Program-made: the position numbers and the translations under genes
Assembly: GCA_900112325.1 (NCBI GenBank)
Contig: FOLJ01000017.1
Location: forward strand, 62,001 to 126,000
Source: Micromonospora sediminimaris
GTDB taxonomy: Bacteria; Actinomycetota; Actinomycetes; Mycobacteriales; Micromonosporaceae
Reading direction: 5' to 3'
DNA length: 64,000 nucleotides
The notes under the pieces: model-generated
The model's input: the letters and a program-made list of their open reading frames with translations, nothing else
Database searches by the model: none
What the model was told of the DNA's origin: nothing
Shown: one piece after another, positions 16,925 through 24,847 of the stretch
Layout: each line of letters opens with the position of its first letter
Position numbering within the stretch: position 1 is the first letter of the stretch

Positions 16925-16984
16925 GTTGATCATGAGGTTAGCGGCGTGGTTGATCCTGTTACTGCCGCCAACCTCATGATCAAC
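16925..16984. repeat. GTTGATCA palindrome, GAGGTT..CGGC subfamily (copy 3)
   Basis: Arms 16925-16945 and 16964-16984 (21 bp, one mismatch) begin GTTGATCATGAGGTT and match copy 1 at 11450. It lies between the convergent TetR and sseA genes, eight bases from the sseA stop, and is well placed as a bidirectional terminator. Confidence 0.85.
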
Positions 16985-16991
16985 AAGCAAA

Positions 16992-17882
16992 TCACTTCGG
17001 GTTGGGGCCCTTGACGACGGGGGCGCGGACGAGGTTGCCCCACTCGGTCCAGGAGCCGTCGTAGTTGCGCACCTTCGGGTAGCCGAGCAGGTGCCGGAGG
17101 ACGAACCAGGTGTGGCTGGACCGCTCGCCGATCCGGCAGTACGCGATCACGTCGTCGTCCGGCGTCAGGCCGAGCTGGTCGGCGTAGATGCCACGCAGCT
17201 CGTCGGCCGACTTGAAGGTGCCGTCGTCGTTGGCGGCGGACTTCCACGGCTTGCTCACCGCGCCCGGGATGTGACCGCCGCGCAGCGCGCCCTCCTGCGG
17301 GTAGTCCGGCATGTGCAGCATCTCGCCGGTGTACTCGCCCGGCGAGCGCACGTCGACAAGCGGCCGGCCGGCGTCGACGTGCGCCGACACCTCCTCGCGG
17401 AACGCCCGCACCGGCGCGTCGTCGCGCTGCGGCACCGGGTAGTCGGCCCGAGGCCGGGTCGGCTTGTCGCGGGTCAGCTCCCGCCCCTCGGCAATCCACT
17501 TCTGCCGGCCGCCGTCGAGCAGCCGCACGTCCCGGTGACCGAAGAGAGTGAAGACCCAGAGGGCGTACGCGGCCCACCAGTTGAAGTTGTCGCCGTAGAA
17601 GACAACCGTGTCGTCACGGCCGATGCCCTTGGCGGCGCAGAGTTCGGCGAACCGTTCGGCGTCCAGGTAGTCCCGGGTCACCTGGTCGTTCAGCTCCAGA
17701 TGCCAGTCGACCTTGACGGCACCCGGGATGTGACCGCTGTCATAGAGCAGTACGTCCTCGTCGGACTCGACGACCACGAGACCGTCGTCGCCCAGATGCT
17801 CGGCCAGCCAGTCGGTGGTGACCAGTCGCTGCGGGTCCGCGTACGACTGAAGTCGGGGATCGGGATCGTTCGGCACAGACAT
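16992..17882 (-). CDS. sseA: Thiosulfate/3-mercaptopyruvate sulfurtransferase (tandem rhodanese)
   Basis: A 296-residue protein with two rhodanese domains (about 15-145 and 165-290). The C-terminal domain carries the active-site loop C-R-I-G-E-R-S-S-H-T-W, whose Cys takes up sulfane sulfur from thiosulfate or 3-mercaptopyruvate for transfer to cyanide or thiol acceptors. The N-terminal domain keeps the fold (D-S-G-H-I-P-G-A) but has a Cys-free loop (V-V-F-Y-G-D-N-F-N), as usual for tandem rhodaneses. The ATG at 17882 is chosen because the upstream extension runs into the divergent sigma-factor gene. SseA often pairs with SufE; here SufE lies about 10 kb away. Confidence 0.88.
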   Translation of the reverse strand: MSVPNDPDPRLQSYADPQRLVTTDWLAEHLGDDGLVVVESDEDVLLYDSGHIPGAVKVDWHLELNDQVTRDYLDAERFAELCAAKGIGRDDTVVFYGDNFNWWAAYALWVFTLFGHRDVRLLDGGRQKWIAEGRELTRDKPTRPRADYPVPQRDDAPVRAFREEVSAHVDAGRPLVDVRSPGEYTGEMLHMPDYPQEGALRGGHIPGAVSKPWKSAANDDGTFKSADELRGIYADQLGLTPDDDVIAYCRIGERSSHTWFVLRHLLGYPKVRNYDGSWTEWGNLVRAPVVKGPNPK

Positions 17883-17988
17883 GGTCCCCAAAGTACGCCG
17901 CGCTTCGGCCGGCCAACGGAATTCGGGTGCAGCGGATGTGGTCCGCCAGGCGTGACACTCCTGACTGCCGCCGAACACGAGGACCGCC

Positions 17989-18504
17989 ATGACCGCAGCG
18001 CCACCAGGTGCCGACCCACCGCCGGTGGACTTCACCGAGTTCTACCAGGCGCACTTCCAGCGGGTGGCGGTGCAGCTCTACGCGTACCTCGGCGATCACG
18101 CCGAGGCGCAGGACCTCACCCAGGAGGCGTTCTGCCGGACCCTTGAGCGCTGGGACCGGATCAGCGCGTACGACGACCCGTCGGCGTTCGTCCGCCGGGT
18201 GGCCTGGAACCTGGCCACCAGCCGGCTCCGTCGGGTCCGTACCGCCGTCCGGTACCTGGCTCGGCAGCGGGAGGAGCACGTACCGGGCCCGAACCCGGAC
18301 CGGGTGGTGCTGTTGGAGGCGCTCACCATCCTGCCCGCCGCCCAACGCCGGGCGATCGTCCTGCACCACCTGGCCCAGCTCACCGTCGCGGAGATCTCCG
18401 ACCAGCTCGGCGTACCCGAGGGGACCGTCAAGTCCTGGCTGTCGCGAGCCCGCACGGCCCTGGCCCGCCACCTCACCGAACGGCAGGAGGCCGGCCGTGC
18501 GTGA
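17989..18504 (+). CDS. ECF RNA polymerase sigma factor (SigE-family, actinobacterial)
   Basis: A 171-residue sigma factor with region 2 (about 14-80: F-T-E-F-Y-Q-A-H-F-Q-R-V, then D-L-T-Q-E-A-F-C-R-T-L) and region 4 (about 105-160: L-P-A-A-Q-R-R-A-I-V-L-H-H and G-V-P-E-G-T-V-K-S-W-L-S-R-A-R). It redirects RNA polymerase to a small regulon. The stop overlaps the next gene by 8 bp, so the two are translationally coupled and the partner is probably its anti-sigma or sensor. ATG 17989 follows an ACGAGGA site. Confidence 0.9.
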   Translation: MTAAPPGADPPPVDFTEFYQAHFQRVAVQLYAYLGDHAEAQDLTQEAFCRTLERWDRISAYDDPSAFVRRVAWNLATSRLRRVRTAVRYLARQREEHVPGPNPDRVVLLEALTILPAAQRRAIVLHHLAQLTVAEISDQLGVPEGTVKSWLSRARTALARHLTERQEAGRA

Positions 18505-19762
18505 GATCAACCTGGACCAGTTGTTCGCCGAGTTCGAGGCGACCGCCGCGCCGACCTTCCGTCCGCCGGGCGTGGACGCCGCCCGACGCCGGGTGAACCG
18601 CCGTCGGCGTCGCCGCCGTGGCCTGCTGGCCGGGCTGGTTGCGCTGCTACTCACCGGGCCGGGCGTGTACGCCACCGCCGGTCGGGACGCCGACCGTGAC
18701 CCACCCGATCCGACCCCGTCACCGGCGACTCCGTCACCGGCCCCGGACGGTCAGGTGATCGAGCGGAAGGTGAACCCGGTGGGGGTCGCCGGCAGGTTGG
18801 CCGGTTTACGCTTCGTCGACGCCCGGCACGGCTGGGCCCTCTTCGACACCTGCGGTCCCGACGACAGCGACCGAACCGGCTGCCGGCTCGACCTCGCGCG
18901 TACCGCCGATGGGGGCGCGACCTGGCAGCGGACGCCGCTGCCGGACACGGCGAACAACCCCCGGTGGGCCGGACCGTACTACCTGCTACCGCTGGACGGC
19001 CGGAACCTGACCGTGGGCGTACCCGACGGCTACCTGGTCACCACCGACGGCGGTGCCTCCTTCACCGAGCATCCTCGGGAGTCGCCGCCCGAGGTCACCC
19101 GGCTCGCTGCGGCCACCCGGCGCGGGTACCTGCTCCAATGCCCGGGAAGCGGCGCGCTGATCAAACTGAACTGTGCCGAATTGGAACTCGCCCGGATCGA
19201 CGCGGCGAAAGTGCGGACCCAGCCCCCGATGTTCCTCAGCGGTGCGGCCAGCAACGATCTGATCGACGGCGGCGACGGTCGGATCTGGGTGACGACCCGA
19301 AACGGTGACTGGCTGACCGTCGCGGTAAGCGACGACGACGGCCGGACCTGGCGGGAGCTGCCGGACGTTGCCGGTGCCGCTCGACTGCTGGTCTCACCCG
19401 ACGGCAGTGACGCGTGGCTGGTCAACATCAATGAGGGTTTCGACGCCCCGACCCATAAGCGGGTGTGGCGGTTGGCTGGCGACCGGTGGCAGGAGCGGAC
19501 GCAACTGCCGCCCGACACGAACTCGGCCGCCGCGGTGAACGGTGGTCTGCTGGCGGTGACCAACCCGTGGGGCAACGTGGGCTACTGGACGGACGACCGC
19601 TATCTCGACGTCCCGGAACTCCGGCGTCGCCTCACCGGCGGCGAGCACCCTCCGACGGTGCAGGTGCTCCCGGACGACACCATCGTCATCACCACCCCGA
19701 CCGACACCACCCTCGGCACCGGCCCCACCCAGACAAGAACCTGGACCCGCCACCTCCACTGA
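18497..19762 (+). CDS. Membrane-anchored BNR/propeller protein, candidate anti-sigma partner
   Basis: A 421-residue protein starting at GTG 18497, inside the end of the sigma gene. It has a short cytoplasmic segment (1-45) that ends in a dense Arg run, a membrane helix (about 46-62), a Pro/Thr linker, then an extracellular beta-propeller with repeated sialidase-type Asp-box-like motifs (T-A-D-G-G-A-T-W, T-T-D-G-G-A-S-F, S-D-D-D-G-R-T-W). Three cysteines occur in the ectodomain. There is no zinc-binding H-x3-C-x2-C anti-sigma motif, so the 45-residue head would have to hold the sigma factor in another way. Signal sensing by the propeller is inferred. Confidence 0.8.
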   Translation: MREINLDQLFAEFEATAAPTFRPPGVDAARRRVNRRRRRRRGLLAGLVALLLTGPGVYATAGRDADRDPPDPTPSPATPSPAPDGQVIERKVNPVGVAGRLAGLRFVDARHGWALFDTCGPDDSDRTGCRLDLARTADGGATWQRTPLPDTANNPRWAGPYYLLPLDGRNLTVGVPDGYLVTTDGGASFTEHPRESPPEVTRLAAATRRGYLLQCPGSGALIKLNCAELELARIDAAKVRTQPPMFLSGAASNDLIDGGDGRIWVTTRNGDWLTVAVSDDDGRTWRELPDVAGAARLLVSPDGSDAWLVNINEGFDAPTHKRVWRLAGDRWQERTQLPPDTNSAAAVNGGLLAVTNPWGNVGYWTDDRYLDVPELRRRLTGGEHPPTVQVLPDDTIVITTPTDTTLGTGPTQTRTWTRHLH

Positions 19763-19833
19763 CACCCACCCACCCCGGCCCACCCCGGCCCGGCCGCGCC
19801 CACCCCGGCCCACCCCGGCCCACCCCGGCCCGG

Positions 19834-19901
19834 CCGCGTTGATCAAGAAGTTTTGGTCTAGGCAGGCGGAAAACCAGACCAAAACTTCTTGATCAACGCG
19901 G
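19834..19901. repeat. GTTGATCA palindrome, AAGAAGTTTTGGTC subfamily (copy 4)
   Basis: This is the longest copy: perfect 26-bp arms at 19834-19859 and 19876-19901 with a 16-nt loop. To its left are several copies of CACCCCGGCC (19765-19830), and to its right a G-rich run. The right arm contains the TGA stop of the SGNH hydrolase (19893-19895 on the minus strand), so coding sequence and element overlap. Confidence 0.88.
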
Positions 19902-20675
19902 TGGGGGGAGGGGGTGGAAGGGGGTGAGGGTGGGGCGTTTGGCGGTGCGGGTGTCGCCGGAGGAGCGGCCGGTCAGGCGGCGCTTGAGCCAGGGGGCCAG
20001 GTGTTGACCGGCCCAGCGGAGGTCGGCGGTGCGGGCGGACAACCAGGGGGTGGGCTCCGGGTTCGGCGGAACCAGCAGCCACTCCTCGTCGCAGCCGACA
20101 CCGAGGGCGGTCAGCACCTGGCCGGCCACGCGGCGGTGCCCGGCCGGAGACAGGTGCAGCCGGTCGGTGCTCCAGAGCATCGGGTTCAGGTACGTGTCGT
20201 CGGCGTACAGGTCGACCAGGATGGCGCCGTGCCGCTCGGCGGTCTCCCCGACCGCACGGTTGAGCAGAGCGACCCGGGGTGCGATCAGCCGTTGGCCGGG
20301 CAGCCGCGCCATCACGTCGGCGAACCGGAACAGCAGTACGTCCGCGCCGCGGCTGCGCAGCCGGCCGACCACCTCGTCGAAGCGGGAGACCAGGGTGTCC
20401 GGGTCGAAGCTGCGCCGCAGCACGTCGTTGCCGCCCGCCGCGAAGCTGATCAGGTCGGGCTTCATCGCCAGCGCCGCCGGCACCTGCTCGGCCACCACGC
20501 CCGGGAAGGTCCGCCCCCGGATGGCCAGGTTGGCGTACGCGAAGTCAGGGCCCGCCTCGGCGGCGAGCCGGGTGGCCACCAGATCCGCCCAGCCCCGGAA
20601 ACTGCCGTCCGGGTAGGCGTCGTCCAGGCCCTCGGTGAAGCTGTCCCCGACCGCGACGTAACTGCGCCAGCGCAC
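19893..20675 (-). CDS. SGNH/GDSL-family hydrolase
   Basis: A 260-residue esterase/lipase-fold protein. Block I is Y-V-A-V-G-D-S-F-T-E-G (the nucleophile Ser within the first 15 residues), block II has the conserved Gly (L-A-I-R-G), block III is G-G-N-D, and block V is the D-x-x-H pair (S-T-D-R-L-H-L-S-P-A-G-H). There is no signal peptide, so it is probably cytoplasmic. The C-terminal 60 residues are a basic tail peculiar to this protein. GTG 20675 follows CGGAGGAGTGAGCA; an in-frame extension to 20744 is less likely. Confidence 0.85.
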   Translation of the reverse strand: MRWRSYVAVGDSFTEGLDDAYPDGSFRGWADLVATRLAAEAGPDFAYANLAIRGRTFPGVVAEQVPAALAMKPDLISFAAGGNDVLRRSFDPDTLVSRFDEVVGRLRSRGADVLLFRFADVMARLPGQRLIAPRVALLNRAVGETAERHGAILVDLYADDTYLNPMLWSTDRLHLSPAGHRRVAGQVLTALGVGCDEEWLLVPPNPEPTPWLSARTADLRWAGQHLAPWLKRRLTGRSSGDTRTAKRPTLTPFHPLPPPR

Positions 20676-20773
20676 CTGCTCACTCCTCCGACGTGCGAGT
20701 AGGAAGGAACTCCTGCCTACCACCGGAAGTTTTGCATCGGCCACCCTCGTGGTGGTGCCCCGTGCGGGGGAAC

Positions 20774-21442
20774 GTGGCGGACGTCATCGACACTTCACGG
20801 GTGATGGTCTCCATCTCCGCCGGGCGGGTGCAGCTGACCGATCGACGGACCGAGCGCCGGTGGTCGGTTGAGGTCGAGGCGTACCGACTCGCCACCTTTC
20901 CGGTCACCCAGGCCGAGTACGCGCAGGTCACCGGCGAGCGTCCGAGCGCCTCCACCGGTGACCGTCGGCCGGTCGAGAGCGTCTCCTGGTGGGACGCGAT
21001 CCGGTTCTGCAACGCGCGCTCGGCGCAGGAAGGGCTGCGGCCGGCGTACCGGGTCGACGGCGAGCACGTCGACTGGGACGTCGCCGCCGACGGCTACCGG
21101 CTGCCGACCGAGGCCGAGTGGGAGTACGCCTGCCGGGCCGGCACGACCGGCCCCCGGTACGGGCCACTCGACGACATCGCCTGGTACCGCGACAACTCCG
21201 GCGGACACGTCCACGAGGTCGGCGGCCGACAACCCAACGCCTGGGGCCTGTACGACATGTTGGGCAACGTGTGGGACTGGTGCTGGGACGTCTACGACGC
21301 GCAGGTCTACGGCAGCTACCGGGTGCTCCGTGGCGGCGGATGGTTCGACGAGCACTGGAGTTGTCGCGCCTCGGTACGCCGCCGCAGCCACCCGACCTTC
21401 ACCGTCGACGACGTGGGCTTCCGGCTGGCGCGCTCGGGCTGA
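20774..21442 (+). CDS. SUMF1/FGE-sulfatase-domain protein
   Basis: About 222 residues of the formylglycine-generating-enzyme fold. Marks are F-P-V-T-Q-A-E-Y (early), P-V-E-S-V-S-W-W-D-A-I-R-F-C-N, R-L-P-T-E-A-E-W-E-Y-A-C-R-A-G, L-G-N-V-W-D-W-C-W-D-V-Y, V-L-R-G-G-G-W-F and the closing R-R-R-S-H-P-T-F-T-V-D-D-V-G-F-R. Genuine FGE needs two copper-binding cysteines near the C-terminus in a C-x4-C arrangement; only one Cys (S-C-R-A-S-V-R) is seen there, so aldehyde-generating activity is doubtful and a binding or structural role is possible. No sulfatase gene is nearby. The start is uncertain (GTG 20774 or ATG 20804). Confidence 0.75.
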   Translation: MADVIDTSRVMVSISAGRVQLTDRRTERRWSVEVEAYRLATFPVTQAEYAQVTGERPSASTGDRRPVESVSWWDAIRFCNARSAQEGLRPAYRVDGEHVDWDVAADGYRLPTEAEWEYACRAGTTGPRYGPLDDIAWYRDNSGGHVHEVGGRQPNAWGLYDMLGNVWDWCWDVYDAQVYGSYRVLRGGGWFDEHWSCRASVRRRSHPTFTVDDVGFRLARSG

Positions 21443-21517
21443 ACAGGGTCGCGGTCAACGGGCCGCCGGCCGGTCCCTGGCCCGCCGACCTCAGTCGGTC
21501 GGCCCCGAACCCGGTCG

Positions 21518-21793
21518 GTGTCAGGCCATGCGGCAGCGGCCGGGGGCAGGGCGATCGAGCTGGGGCAGCGTCCGTTCGACCGGCTCTTCCTCAAGCGGGC
21601 CGACGAGGTGCTGAACAGCGACGGCCTGCTGCTGGGGCTGCTGCGCATCGCCGAGCTGCACGGCCAGCCACACTTCCTGCGCCAATGGCTGGACGCCGAG
21701 CGCGTCGCCCAGCAGTTGCGCTGCTACCACCCCACGCGAGGTGGGAGGGAATCCGCAGCGTCGCTCTCCCCAAGGGACAGTCTGAGCTGCTGA
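21518..21793 (+). pseudogene. Remnant of an XRE/DUF5753 (Scr1-type) regulator
   Basis: The frame encodes about 50 residues resembling the start of a DUF5753 ligand domain (R-A-D-E-V-L-N-S-D-G-L-L, then Q-W-L-D-A-E-R and L-R-C-Y-H-P), followed by about 25 unrelated-looking residues. The helix-turn-helix that should precede it and the rest of DUF5753 are missing. DUF397 genes are habitually preceded by intact XRE/DUF5753 genes, and one follows 19 bp downstream, so this is read as a deleted regulator. Resemblance is from memory of the family, not from alignment. Confidence 0.45.
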
Positions 21794-21812
21794 TGAAGGA
21801 AGTGATGGAGTC

Positions 21813-22001
21813 GTGGTCCACCATCTGACCGGCGCGACCTGGCGCAAGTCCACCCGTAGCGGCACCAGCGAGTGTGTCGAGGTGGCCGACAACCTGCCCG
21901 GCGTGGTCGGCGTACGCGACAGCAAGGACGCCACCGGCCCGGTGCTCACCTTCGACCCGACCGCCTGGCGTCGCTTCGTCGCCCACGCCAAGCGCGGCTG
22001 A
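21813..22001 (+). CDS. DUF397-domain small protein
   Basis: A 62-residue protein matching DUF397 end to end: W-R-K-S-T-R-S-G, then C-V-E-V-A-D-N, V-R-D-S-K-D, and the closing F-D-P-T-A-W-R-R-F. Actinomycete DUF397 proteins work with XRE/DUF5753 partners in paired regulatory or toxin-antitoxin-like modules. Here the partner appears truncated, leaving DUF397 as an orphan. GTG 21813 is the start used. Confidence 0.88.
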   Translation: MVHHLTGATWRKSTRSGTSECVEVADNLPGVVGVRDSKDATGPVLTFDPTAWRRFVAHAKRG

Positions 22002-22009
22002 CGCCCGGT

Positions 22010-22948
22010 TCAGCGGGAGGCGACCGCCAGCACCGCGTCGGCGAAAGCCTGCGGCGCCTCCTGCGGCAGGTTGTGCCCCACGCCACCGGCGATCGTGCGG
22101 TGCTCGTACGGGCCGGTGAACTGCTTCGCGTACACCTGGGGTTGTGGGTGGGGTGCGCCGTTGGCGTCCCCTTCCAGACTGATCGTCGGCACGGTGACCG
22201 GCGGTTTGCCGGCCAGCCGTTCCTCCAGGTCTGCGTACTGCGGCTCGCCGTCGGCGAGGCCCAGCCGCCACCTGTAGTTGTGGATGACGACGTCGACGTG
22301 GTCCGGGTTGTCGAGCGCCGCCGCGCTGCGGTCGAAGGTGGCGTCGTCAAAGTCCCACCTCGGCGAGGCGGTCTGCCAGATCAGCTTGGCGAAGTCGCGG
22401 GTGTTCCGCGCGTACCCCTCCCGGCCGCGTTCGGTGGCGAAGTAGTACTGGTACCACCAGGCGTGCTCGGCCGCCGGGGGCAGCGGCACCCGACCCGACG
22501 CCTGACCGTCGATCAGGTAACCGCTCACCGCGACCAGGCCCCGACAGCGATCCGGCCAGAGCGCGGCCACGATGCCGGCGGTGCGGGCACCCCAGTCGAA
22601 CCCGGCCAGGGTCGCCCGCTCGATCTCCAGCGCGTCGAGGAACGCGACGGTGTCGACCGCGAGGGCGGCCGGCTGGCCGTTTCGTACCGCATCGGCGGAC
22701 CGGAACCGGGTGGTGCCGTGGCCACGCGCGTAGGGCAGGAGCACCCGGTGGCCGGCGCTGGTCAGCAGCGGCACCACCTCGGCGAAGCTGTGGATGTCGT
22801 ACGGCCAGCCGTGCAGCAGGAGCACCACCGGCCCGTCCGGCGGGCCGGCATCGACGAAACCGACATCGAGTACGCCAGCCTCGACCTTCCGCACATCAGT
22901 AAACAACGCCCCCACCCCCGCCCGCTCAACGGCACCCCACCCCGTCAC
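22010..22948 (-). CDS. Alpha/beta hydrolase, epoxide hydrolase-like
   Basis: A 312-residue alpha/beta hydrolase. The oxyanion motif H-G-W-P (near 46) and nucleophile elbow G-F-D-W-G-A (Asp nucleophile, near 118) are those of epoxide hydrolases and haloalkane dehalogenases. The lid contains W-W-Y-Q-Y-Y-F, consistent with a lid tyrosine, and the late G-V-G-H-N-L-P-Q-E supplies the catalytic His. It would open epoxides to diols in the cytoplasm. It converges on the DUF397 gene with an 8-bp gap. Start is GTG 22948; shorter starts are possible. Confidence 0.82.
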   Translation of the reverse strand: MTGWGAVERAGVGALFTDVRKVEAGVLDVGFVDAGPPDGPVVLLLHGWPYDIHSFAEVVPLLTSAGHRVLLPYARGHGTTRFRSADAVRNGQPAALAVDTVAFLDALEIERATLAGFDWGARTAGIVAALWPDRCRGLVAVSGYLIDGQASGRVPLPPAAEHAWWYQYYFATERGREGYARNTRDFAKLIWQTASPRWDFDDATFDRSAAALDNPDHVDVVIHNYRWRLGLADGEPQYADLEERLAGKPPVTVPTISLEGDANGAPHPQPQVYAKQFTGPYEHRTIAGGVGHNLPQEAPQAFADAVLAVASR

Positions 22949-22987
22949 CGAACCTAGGACGTCGCGTCGGTCACCAAGACCACTTCC

Positions 22988-23041
22988 GCAGATCTTGGTC
23001 CGGGAACGCCCCTGGAAGGGCGCTGCTGGACCAAGATCCGC
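22988..23041 (-). terminator. GATCTTGG-family hairpin after the membrane protein gene
   Basis: Arms 22988-23001 and 23028-23041 (14 bp, one mismatch; core GATCTTGGTCC) contain an inner CGCCC/GGGCG stem. It begins one base past the stop of the membrane protein at 23043, as expected for its terminator. It shares the GATCTTGG core with the hairpin at 2549-2598. Confidence 0.65.
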
Positions 23042-23042
23042 C

Positions 23043-23480
23043 TCAGGGACGCTGGCGGGAGAGGGCCCAGGCGATCACGCCCGCGACGACGCCGACGATG
23101 ACGCCGGTGAAGAGGCTGCTGATCGCGGCGAAGAACCGCACGATGACGGCCTGCGCTCCCGGCGCCAGATCGGTCAGGTTGCCGCCGAGGGTCGGCGGCT
23201 CGTCGAAAGCCACGTGCCAGAGCAGCTGATGGGTCAGGGCCAGCAGGACGCCGTACAGCAGACCGACGACGAGCAGGGTCAAAAACGGGTTGGGCACCCG
23301 CTTCGCCAGGGCCACGGTGATCCACACGATCGGCGGTACGACCACCAGCAGCAGGTTGACGAAGGTGCGCTCGTGCACCAGACCCAGGTCGTGCAGTACC
23401 ACCCGGGGCAGGCCGAGCAGCGCCAACCCGAGCAGGGCGGGCAACGGAAGCCCGAGAGCCGGGCGAGGTGACATGGTCAT
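23043..23480 (-). CDS. Four-helix membrane protein, function unknown
   Basis: A 145-residue hydrophobic protein with about four membrane segments (near 8-30, 40-58, 65-85 and 110-138). No catalytic motif is visible. ATG 23480 is chosen over an in-frame upstream start at 23516. It is divergent from the histidine kinase at 23612 and may be regulated by it (inference only). Confidence 0.65.
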   Translation of the reverse strand: MTMSPRPALGLPLPALLGLALLGLPRVVLHDLGLVHERTFVNLLLVVVPPIVWITVALAKRVPNPFLTLLVVGLLYGVLLALTHQLLWHVAFDEPPTLGGNLTDLAPGAQAVIVRFFAAISSLFTGVIVGVVAGVIAWALSRQRP

Positions 23481-23611
23481 GCCGGCAACGCTAGAAACGT
23501 TCGGTGGCCGCGCCATCCGCCTGCGGACCCGCCCGGAGTACGTCGGCGGGCGACCCCGGATGTCGCCTTCCGACGACTCCGAGCGCCCCGACCTCGCCGT
23601 ACGCTGAGATC

Positions 23612-24847
23612 GTGGCCGGCCAGTCGACGCAGCGGAAGGTACGTCCCTGGGTCACCGACCTGCTCCTCGGCGCGGGCGTCGCCGTCACCGTGTCGATCGT
23701 CATCACCGCGAACGAGGGTGGCCGGCACGGGCCGGACCAGGTCGCGTACCTCTGGGCGGTCGGCCTGGGCGCACTGATGCTGGTCCGGCGGCGCTACCCG
23801 GTGGTGGTGCTGGCCGTCAGCGTGCTCGGCCTGTTCGCCTACTACGCCGCCGGTTACCCGGCCATCGGGCTGGCCGTGCCGGTGGCCGCCGCGCTGTTCT
23901 CCGCAGCCGAACACGGCCGGATCGCCGCCTCGGTCGCCGCCGCCGTGCTGGTGATCGTGGTCTCGGTGGTCTTCCGGCTCGCCGAGGGGCAGGATTTCTC
24001 CTTCGTCGTCGGCTACGAGCTGGCCGGGCACGTACTGCTGATGGGTGCGGCGATCGCCCTCGGTGACAGCCTGCGGTCCCGGCGCGCCGCGCAGGCGGAC
24101 GCCCGCCGGATCGCCGAACTGACCGAGGCCCGGTACCGGCATGAGGCACAGGCCCGCCTGCGGGACGAGCGGATGGCCATCGCCCGTGACCTACACGACT
24201 CCCTCGGCCACACCACCTCGGTGATCGCGCTGCACGCCGACGTCGCCCGGGAGGCGCTGGGTCGTGACGAGACCGCCGCCCGATCGGCGTTGGAGCTGAT
24301 CCGGTCCACCGCCCGCCGCAGCATGGACGACCTACGACGGACGGTGACGCTGTTGCGGTCACCCGGCGACCCGCCGCGCACGGTCGTCTCGCTGACCAAC
24401 CTCGACGCGGTCACCCGGGCCGCCTCGGCGGCCGGGTTCGACGTCGACGTGCGGGTGGCCGTCGACACGCCGCTGCCGGCACCGGTGGAGGCGGCGGCGT
24501 TCCGGATCGTGCAGGAGGCGGTCACCAACGTGGTCCGGCACTCCGCCGGCAGCCGCGTCCAGATCCGCGCCGAGCAGCACGACGATCAGCTCACCGTCAC
24601 CGTCAGCGACACCGGCTCCGATCCGGCCCCCGGTACAGAGCCGACGCGCGACGCAGGGTCAACCAGGCCGCCGACCTACCCCGAAGCCGCGGACGGCCGG
24701 GTCGAGCCGCCAGCGGTCGTCCGGTCCGGGCACGGCATCGCCGGGATGCGGGAACGGGCCGAGAGTCTCGGCGGCACACTCACCGCCGGGCACCGGCAGA
24801 CGGGATTCGAGGTACGCGCGGTGCTGCCCCTGCGGGAGCCGACGTGA
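23612..24847 (+). CDS. Sensor histidine kinase (NarL/DesK type)
   Basis: A 411-residue kinase: about five membrane segments (10-150), a coiled linker, a HisKA_3 dimerisation domain with the phospho-acceptor in A-R-D-L-H-D-S-L-G-H (near 200), and an HATPase_c domain with N-box E-A-V-T-N-V-V-R-H-S and a G-H-G-I-A-G-M-R-E-R glycine box. An unusual 40-residue Pro/Thr-rich insertion separates the D-T-G-S and G-H-G boxes. GTG 23612 (V-A-G-Q-S) removes an implausible leader. It overlaps the response regulator by 4 bp. The short extracytoplasmic loops suggest membrane-state sensing. Confidence 0.92.
   Translation: MAGQSTQRKVRPWVTDLLLGAGVAVTVSIVITANEGGRHGPDQVAYLWAVGLGALMLVRRRYPVVVLAVSVLGLFAYYAAGYPAIGLAVPVAAALFSAAEHGRIAASVAAAVLVIVVSVVFRLAEGQDFSFVVGYELAGHVLLMGAAIALGDSLRSRRAAQADARRIAELTEARYRHEAQARLRDERMAIARDLHDSLGHTTSVIALHADVAREALGRDETAARSALELIRSTARRSMDDLRRTVTLLRSPGDPPRTVVSLTNLDAVTRAASAAGFDVDVRVAVDTPLPAPVEAAAFRIVQEAVTNVVRHSAGSRVQIRAEQHDDQLTVTVSDTGSDPAPGTEPTRDAGSTRPPTYPEAADGRVEPPAVVRSGHGIAGMRERAESLGGTLTAGHRQTGFEVRAVLPLREPT

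Noticed and set aside
20693..20773. N-terminal extension of the SUMF1-like protein
   Set aside because: The added residues overlap the region upstream of the divergent SGNH hydrolase, look non-coding and have no ribosome site.
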